A DNA stretch of 18,374 nucleotides, taken from assembly GCA_964355945.1 (NCBI GenBank), contig CAYHGE010000073.1, positions 1 through 18,374 on the forward strand. Direction: 5' to 3'. A program made the translations under genes and the position numbers. Shown here in pieces: positions 13,828 to 18,374 of the stretch. This DNA is from CAIVAT01 sp964355945. Its GTDB lineage: Bacteria; Bacteroidota; Bacteroidia; Bacteroidales; FEN-979. The notes under the pieces are model-generated. The model ran no database searches. It worked only from the letters and a program-made list of their open reading frames with translations, and was not told where the DNA came from. How positions within the stretch are numbered: position 1 is the first letter of the stretch; every line of letters starts with the position of its first letter.

Positions 13828-15182
13828 CCGGCATTGACATCCCGGGTATCCGGGGATTCGACGTTTACCGTGCCCACGGTGGTTATGCAGCCGTAGAACA
13901 AGCTTTACGCAGAATGACGGCATCTGAAATAGGCCTGGAGGTGAACCGATCGGGCTTACGGGGCAGGGGAGGAGCAGGTTTCCCAACCGGGCTCAAGTGG
14001 AGTTTCCTTGACCGGAAATCTGAAAAACCACGGTACCTTGTCTGCAACGCAGATGAAAGTGAGCCCGGAACATTCAAGGACCGTTACCTGATGCATCATT
14101 TACCTCACCGGCTCATCGAAGGGCTCATCATTTCGAGCTATGCCCTTGGCGTTAATACCTGTTATATCTATATCCGCGGTGAGTTCAAATATCTTGTCGG
14201 CATCCTTGAAACAGCGATCATGGAGGCCTGTCAGCATGGTTTCCTGGGCGACCGCATCCTGGGAACCGAATATTCTTTAAATATTTACGTCCATCCCGGT
14301 GCAGGTGCCTATATTTGCGGAGAAGAGACGGCCCTGCTCGAATCACTCGAAGGTAAACGGGGCAACCCCCGCATCAAACCACCATTTCCGGCTTTCAAAG
14401 GGCTTTATGGATGCCCGACCGTCGTGAACAATGTGGAAACGCTGGCAGCTGTTGGCCCCATCATCCTCATGGGTGGAGAGGCCTATTCGAAGATCGGACG
14501 TGGAAAAAGCACCGGAACCAAGCTGATCTCAGCCTGCGGCAACATCAACAACCCCGGAGTGTATGAAATTGAGATGGGACTTCCGGTTGAGGATTTTATC
14601 TATTCACCGGAATATTGCGGTGGTATTGCCAATGATAAATATTTGAAAGCGGTCATTCCCGGTGGATCTTCCGTACCTATACTTCCGGCGGATCTGATGT
14701 TGAACACGGCAAAGGGTGAGAAACGCCTCATGACGTATGAATCACTGGCAGATGGAGACTTCGCGACCGGAACCATGCTGGGTTCAGGCGGTTTCATTGT
14801 GTATGACGAAGATGCCTGCGTCGTTCGCAATACCTGGAATCTGGCCCATTTCTACCGTCACGAATCGTGCGGGCAATGCTCGCCATGCCGTGAAGGAACA
14901 GGGTGGATGGAAAAGGTGCTATACCGCATCGAGCACGGACTGGGGAAGATGTCCGATATCGATCTGCTCGTGAGGGTGGCCAAAAATATTGAAGGCAATA
15001 CAATTTGTCCGCTCGGAGATGCAGCTGCCTGGCCTGTTGCCAGCGCCATCAGGCATTTCCGGAAGGAGTTCGAATATCATGTTAAACATCCGGAGATAGT
15101 TAAAAATATTCACCACGGAGCGCTTAATATCGAGGCAGAGTCACTCATCCCCGATTCCGGAACAGGCATAAAATACTGGTAA
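13806..15182 (+). CDS. nuoF: NADH-quinone oxidoreductase subunit F
   Basis: A 458-residue 51-kDa-type subunit that oxidises NADH and passes electrons via FMN to cluster N3. Motifs seen are the FMN/NADH glycine loop GRGGAGFPTG (53-62), ESEPGT (84-89), the FMN-binding segment GAGAYICGEETALLESLEG (165-183), and the N3 ligands Cys355, Cys358, Cys361 (SCGQCSPC) and Cys401 (ICPLGD). Length is normal. The start overlaps nuoE by 22 nt. Immediately after the stop comes a hairpin repeat cut by a scaffold gap. Confidence 0.97.
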   Translation: MGGKILLAGIDIPGIRGFDVYRAHGGYAAVEQALRRMTASEIGLEVNRSGLRGRGGAGFPTGLKWSFLDRKSEKPRYLVCNADESEPGTFKDRYLMHHLPHRLIEGLIISSYALGVNTCYIYIRGEFKYLVGILETAIMEACQHGFLGDRILGTEYSLNIYVHPGAGAYICGEETALLESLEGKRGNPRIKPPFPAFKGLYGCPTVVNNVETLAAVGPIILMGGEAYSKIGRGKSTGTKLISACGNINNPGVYEIEMGLPVEDFIYSPEYCGGIANDKYLKAVIPGGSSVPILPADLMLNTAKGEKRLMTYESLADGDFATGTMLGSGGFIVYDEDACVVRNTWNLAHFYRHESCGQCSPCREGTGWMEKVLYRIEHGLGKMSDIDLLVRVAKNIEGNTICPLGDAAAWPVASAIRHFRKEFEYHVKHPEIVKNIHHGALNIEAESLIPDSGTGIKYW

Positions 15183-15184
15183 AA

Positions 15185-15202
15185 CCCCGCACTTCAGTGC
15201 GG
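15185..15202. repeat. REP-like hairpin copy, left of gap
   Basis: CCCCGCAC-TTCA-GTGCGG begins two bases after the nuoF stop. It is the 8-4-8 hairpin of the right-hand copy, cut two bases short by the gap. Confidence 0.7.
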
Positions 15203-15302
15203 NNNNNNNNNNNNNNNNNNNNNNNNNNNNNNNNNNNNNNNNNNNNNNNNNNNNNNNNNNNNNNNNNNNNNNNNNNNNNNNNNNNNNNNNNNNNNNNNNN
15301 NN
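15203..15302. other. Scaffold gap of exactly 100 N between nuoF and nuoG
   Basis: The 20 bases on each side of the gap (15183-15202 and 15303-15322) are identical. This is typical of contigs that end in the same repeat. The true sequence may be a single hairpin (zero gap), a short run of hairpins, or an insertion flanked by them. No nuo gene is expected here. Confidence 0.95.
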
Positions 15303-15304
15303 AA

Positions 15305-15324
15305 CCCCGCACTTCAGTGCGGGG
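15305..15324. repeat. REP-like hairpin copy, right of gap (8-4-8, TTCA loop)
   Basis: A perfect hairpin, CCCCGCAC-TTCA-GTGCGGGG, with the same arm and loop lengths and the same C-TTYA-G core as the hairpins at 87-106 and 188-207. It ends 15 nt before the nuoG ATG, so it could shape the nuoG leader. Confidence 0.75.
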
Positions 15325-15339
15325 ACTAGACAAAAAACA

Positions 15340-16305
15340 ATGAAAGTCACAATAGATAACGTCCAGGTCGAAGTAGAAGATGGCACCACCATCCTCCAGG
15401 CGGCACGAAAAATCGGGGGAAAACTCGTCCCACCGGCCATGTGCTACTACTCCAAACTGAAAGGTTCCGGAGGGAAATGCCGTACCTGCCTGGTTAAGGT
15501 GGCGCAATCCTCTGCAAAAGATCCGCGACCCATGCCAAAGCTCGTGGCTTCATGCAGCACGCCGGTTCAGGATGGTATGGTGGTTCAAAATCTTACCTCA
15601 CCTGAGGTTGTTGAAGCACGGAAAGGGATTGTGGAGTTTCTGCTGCTCAACCATCCGCTTGATTGCCCTGTTTGCGACCAGGCCGGTGAATGTGACCTGC
15701 AGGACCTGAGTTTTGGTTACGGAATGGATGAAACAGCTACCGAAGATGATCGCCGTGAATTCCCGGTGATCGATATCGGCGAAAATATCAAGCTTCACAT
15801 GAACCGCTGCATCCTGTGCTACCGGTGTGTTTATACTGCCGACCAGCTTACTGATAAACGGTTGCATGGGGTGATGTACCGCGGAGATGTTTCAGAAATC
15901 AGTACTTTTATCGGGAATGTCGTGACCAATGAATTTTCAGGAAACGTCATTGATGTTTGTCCGGTTGGAGCGCTTACCGACAAGACATTCCGGTTTAAAA
16001 GCCGGGTTTGGTTCCTGAAGCCGATGAATGCCCATCGCGAATGTTCCAAATGTGCCGGAAAGACTGCTGTCTGGATGTTCGGTAACGAAATCTACCGCGT
16101 TACCGGCCGTAAAGACCAGTTCGGGGAAGTGGAGGAGTTTATCTGCAATGAATGCCGCTTTGAAAAGAAAGATATCAACGATTGGATCATCGAAGGACCA
16201 AGGCACATCACACGCCAGTCGGTCATTTCAGCCAATCATTATGAGGATATAAAGAAACAATCGGTGATAGATCCTATTGAAGGAACAATGGAGATACAGG
16301 AATGA
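15340..16305 (+). CDS. nuoG: NADH-quinone oxidoreductase subunit G, short form
   Basis: A 321-residue form without the large molybdopterin-like domain (E. coli NuoG is about 900 residues); short forms occur in many Bacteroidota. It carries the electron wire. The N1b [2Fe-2S] ligands are Cys35, Cys47, Cys50 and Cys72. The His-Cys3 N4-type site is His105, Cys109, Cys112 and Cys118. A [4Fe-4S] site has Cys157, Cys160, Cys163 and Cys207. A further four-Cys group, Cys235-x2-Cys238 and Cys269-x2-Cys272, lies where the N7-binding domain starts in long NuoG; its spacing could hold Fe-S or zinc. The TGA overlaps nuoH (ATGA). Confidence 0.95.
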   Translation: MKVTIDNVQVEVEDGTTILQAARKIGGKLVPPAMCYYSKLKGSGGKCRTCLVKVAQSSAKDPRPMPKLVASCSTPVQDGMVVQNLTSPEVVEARKGIVEFLLLNHPLDCPVCDQAGECDLQDLSFGYGMDETATEDDRREFPVIDIGENIKLHMNRCILCYRCVYTADQLTDKRLHGVMYRGDVSEISTFIGNVVTNEFSGNVIDVCPVGALTDKTFRFKSRVWFLKPMNAHRECSKCAGKTAVWMFGNEIYRVTGRKDQFGEVEEFICNECRFEKKDINDWIIEGPRHITRQSVISANHYEDIKKQSVIDPIEGTMEIQE

Positions 16306-17324
16306 TAACACAAATCATATACAAAGCCCTCCTTGCCAGTTTTATCCTGGTATTAAGCCTCGTTGTTGCGATGTACTCAACCCTCATCGAACGCAAGGTT
16401 GCCGGATGGTTCCAGGACCGCCATGGTCCCAACCGGGCAGGACCGTGGGGATTGCTGCAGCCTTTGGCCGACGGACTCAAACTTTTTTTCAAGGAGGAGT
16501 TCATGCCGGCATCGGCCGACAAATTCCTGTATATTCTGGGACCTTCACTGACCATGTTTGTTGCGCTTCTCACAAGCGCTGCCATCCCCTGGGGTCCCGA
16601 CCTGGTGATCAACGGGGTGGCATATCCCATGCAGGTGGCCGATGTGAATATCGGAGTCCTCTATGTCTTTGCCATCCTCTCCATTGGTGTCTATGGTATC
16701 ATGATCGGAGGATGGGCCTCAAATAACAAATATGCCCTGCTTGGTGCAGTTCGGGCCTCCTCTCAGATGATCAGCTACGAACTGGCAATGAGTCTGTCGA
16801 TCATCACCATTGTCATGATGTCAGGATCGCTCAGCATGCGTGAAATTGTTGCACAGCAGCAGGGGTTTCACTGGAATATCCTTTATCAGCCCCTTGGATT
16901 CCTGATCTTTCTGGTGTGCGCCTTTGCCGAAACCAACCGCGCCCCGTTCGACCTTCCGGAGTGTGAAACTGAACTGGTCGGAGGATACCATACAGAATAC
17001 AGCAGCATGAAACTCGGCTTTTACCTTTTTGCCGAATACATCAACATGTTTATCTCCGGTGCCGTGATGGCCACGCTGTTTTTGGGCGGGTACCATTTTC
17101 CCGGAATAGACAAACTGGGGCTTTCTCCCAATGTTTTTGCCTTCGTGAGTTTCATGGTGCTCTTTACAAAAATTACCTTTTTTGGATTCATCTACATGTG
17201 GATCCGCTGGACCCTTCCCCGGTTCCGCTATGACCAGCTGATGAAACTTGGGTGGAAAAGCCTGATACCACTGGCTATTTTGAATGTGGTGATCACCGGT
17301 GTTGTGATACTTTTAAATCAATGA
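16302..17324 (+). CDS. nuoH: NADH-quinone oxidoreductase subunit H
   Basis: A 340-residue membrane subunit with about eight helices that links the quinone cavity to the proton-pumping arm. Both family signatures are present: ERKVAGWFQDRHGPNRAGPW (30-49) and the acidic loop beginning AETNRAPFDLPECETELVGG (209-228), which lines the quinone entrance. It starts inside the nuoG stop (ATGA, 4-nt overlap) and ends in a 4-nt overlap with nuoI. Confidence 0.98.
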   Translation: MITQIIYKALLASFILVLSLVVAMYSTLIERKVAGWFQDRHGPNRAGPWGLLQPLADGLKLFFKEEFMPASADKFLYILGPSLTMFVALLTSAAIPWGPDLVINGVAYPMQVADVNIGVLYVFAILSIGVYGIMIGGWASNNKYALLGAVRASSQMISYELAMSLSIITIVMMSGSLSMREIVAQQQGFHWNILYQPLGFLIFLVCAFAETNRAPFDLPECETELVGGYHTEYSSMKLGFYLFAEYINMFISGAVMATLFLGGYHFPGIDKLGLSPNVFAFVSFMVLFTKITFFGFIYMWIRWTLPRFRYDQLMKLGWKSLIPLAILNVVITGVVILLNQ

Positions 17325-17896
17325 AAAACTTAACAAACAGATCTAAAATAGTTTCGAATAAAAAGATGTCTTTCTGGGAAAGGATTTACTTTCCCGCGAT
17401 ATTGGGCGGAATGCGCATTACCTTTGGCCACCTGTTCCGACGGAAGACCACTGTGCAGTATCCTGAAGTAACGCGTGAATTTTCCGATATTTATCGCGGA
17501 AAACATGTGCTGAAGCGGGATGACGAAGGACGGGAACGATGCACTGCCTGCGGCCTTTGTGCAGTTGCCTGCCCGGCGGAAGCGATTACCATGGTGTCGG
17601 CTGAGCGACAACCGGGAGAAGAACACCTCTACCGGGAAGAGAAATATGCCGTGGTATATGAGATCAACATGCTGCGATGTATCTTCTGCGGTGATTGTGA
17701 GGAGGCTTGTCCGAAGGAGGCTATTTTCCTGACACCGGAAATTGTGAAGTCGGAATACCAGCGGGATAGATTCATCTATGGCAAAGATCTGTTGGTTGAA
17801 CCGGCCGACCCGGCAAAACGGATCGATGTTTCAAAAAGGCAAACGCCGGAAGTACTTGCATTTAAGAAAGATAAGAGATATAAACATAATAAATAA
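17321..17896 (+). CDS. nuoI: NADH-quinone oxidoreductase subunit I
   Basis: A 191-residue ferredoxin-like subunit with two [4Fe-4S] clusters, N6a and N6b. The ligand sets are Cys74-x2-Cys77-x2-Cys80-x3-Cys84 and Cys120-x2-Cys123-x2-Cys126-x3-Cys130, all intact. An N-terminal amphipathic part (about 17-45) holds it to the membrane. The ATG at 17321 is chosen because it overlaps the nuoH stop as ATGA and keeps the SKIVSNKKMSFWERIYFP segment; the ATG at 17366 (MSFWER) is a possible alternative. nuoJ follows after 2 nt. Confidence 0.96.
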   Translation: MKNLTNRSKIVSNKKMSFWERIYFPAILGGMRITFGHLFRRKTTVQYPEVTREFSDIYRGKHVLKRDDEGRERCTACGLCAVACPAEAITMVSAERQPGEEHLYREEKYAVVYEINMLRCIFCGDCEEACPKEAIFLTPEIVKSEYQRDRFIYGKDLLVEPADPAKRIDVSKRQTPEVLAFKKDKRYKHNK

Positions 17897-17898
17897 GG

Positions 17899-18374
17899 AT
17901 GTTCACACAATACATCTTCCATTTTCTCAGCGTCATGGCCCTCTTTTCGGCCGTGATGATGCTTGCATCAAAAAAGCCGATTCATTCGGTTCTTTTTCTG
18001 ACAATGACCTTTTTTGCCATCGCAGGTCATTATGTGTTGCTGAATGCCCAGTTCCTGGCAGTTGTGCACGTAATCGTTTATGCCGGAGCCATCATGGTGC
18101 TGTTCCTGTTTACGGTGATGCTGCTGAACCTCAACAAAGACGAAAGGTCACCAAAGCCGCTGTGGGTCAATATTATGGCATTCATTGCCGGAGGCATGCT
18201 GATGCTCACTTTGATCGGCATTTTCCGGGGCTATGACATTCAGTCGCTGCAGGATCCGATGAGCACCCAGATCGGGTTGGTGAAAAACCTGGGAAAAATA
18301 CTCTACAATGACTACCTGATACCGTTTGAATTGTCGTCGGTGTTGTTTTTAACGGCGATGGTTGGGGCGGTGCT
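17899..18374 (+). CDS. nuoJ: NADH-quinone oxidoreductase subunit J, cut by window end
   Basis: 158 codons run open to the window edge without a stop. The protein is hydrophobic, with helices at about 5-23, 28-48, 53-77, 88-108 and 143-158. The third includes VHVIVYAGAIMVLFLFTVML (56-75), the conserved helix with a pi-bulge near the quinone site. Family length in related genomes is about 165-180 residues, so only the very C-terminus is missing. It starts 2 nt after the nuoI stop. nuoK to nuoN are expected downstream. Confidence 0.96.
   Translation, partial: MFTQYIFHFLSVMALFSAVMMLASKKPIHSVLFLTMTFFAIAGHYVLLNAQFLAVVHVIVYAGAIMVLFLFTVMLLNLNKDERSPKPLWVNIMAFIAGGMLMLTLIGIFRGYDIQSLQDPMSTQIGLVKNLGKILYNDYLIPFELSSVLFLTAMVGAV

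Noticed and set aside
17778..18236. 152-codon plus frame over the end of nuoI and nuoJ
   Set aside because: It is out of frame with two clear complex I genes and has no recognisable content.
10441..18374. Hydrogenase, formate hydrogenlyase or Mrp antiporter operon instead of complex I
   Set aside because: NuoE, NuoF and short NuoG with all NADH/FMN and Fe-S motifs are present. NuoD has the quinone-site Tyr and HPATHG loop and lacks the paired CxxC motifs of NiFe hydrogenases.

Overview
The window is a piece of a draft (scaffolded) genome of a Bacteroidota bacterium. The evidence is the short NuoG without a molybdopterin domain, separate nuoC and nuoD genes, a LytS/LytTR pair beside a TolC/MacA/MacB-type exporter, start sites without strong Shine-Dalgarno sequences, and -7 elements of the Bacteroidota form TAnnTTTG. 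The presence of nuoE, nuoF and nuoG argues against Bacteroides itself, whose complex I lacks these subunits, and fits an environmental Bacteroidales, Cytophagia or Flavobacteriia-like lineage. Two runs of exactly 100 N (9032-9131 and 15203-15302) are scaffold gaps of unknown true length.

Layout. 1-226: 15-bp tandem repeats, then a 101-bp-spaced pair of REP-like hairpins, with no convincing gene. 227-2339 (minus): rpoN (sigma-54), followed 10 nt later by a PAP2-like membrane protein. 2485-4244 (plus): a LytS-type sensor kinase and its LytTR response regulator, 2 nt apart. 4316-9031 (plus): a TolC-like outer membrane channel, a MacA-like periplasmic adaptor with an unusual Gly-rich insert, a MacB-type ATPase and its separate permease, which is cut by the first gap. 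9132-9565 (minus): thymidylate kinase, also cut by that gap. 9667-10080 (minus): a small secreted DUF4402-like protein. 10441-18374 (plus): nuoA-B-C-D-E-F-G-H-I-J, running off the window, presumably into nuoK-N.

How the genes work together. The sensor kinase and LytTR regulator probably control the exporter immediately downstream (inference from adjacency). The exporter would carry a substrate from the inner membrane through the adaptor and the outer membrane channel. The nuo genes encode respiratory complex I: NuoEFG form the NADH-oxidising arm, NuoBCDI the connecting arm, and NuoAHJ part of the membrane arm.

The gene content is largely ordinary, and I see no clear new defence or biosynthetic system. 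The most interesting structure lies between genes. Every non-overlapping nuo junction wider than 2 nt (A/B, B/C, D/E, F/G) carries a palindrome or inverted repeat, while C/D, E/F, G/H, H/I and I/J overlap or nearly touch. This splits the operon into modules A | B | CD | EF | GHIJ. The F/G hairpin has the same 8-4-8 arm-loop-arm design (loop TTYA) as the hairpins at the window start, which suggests one family of dispersed REP-like elements.
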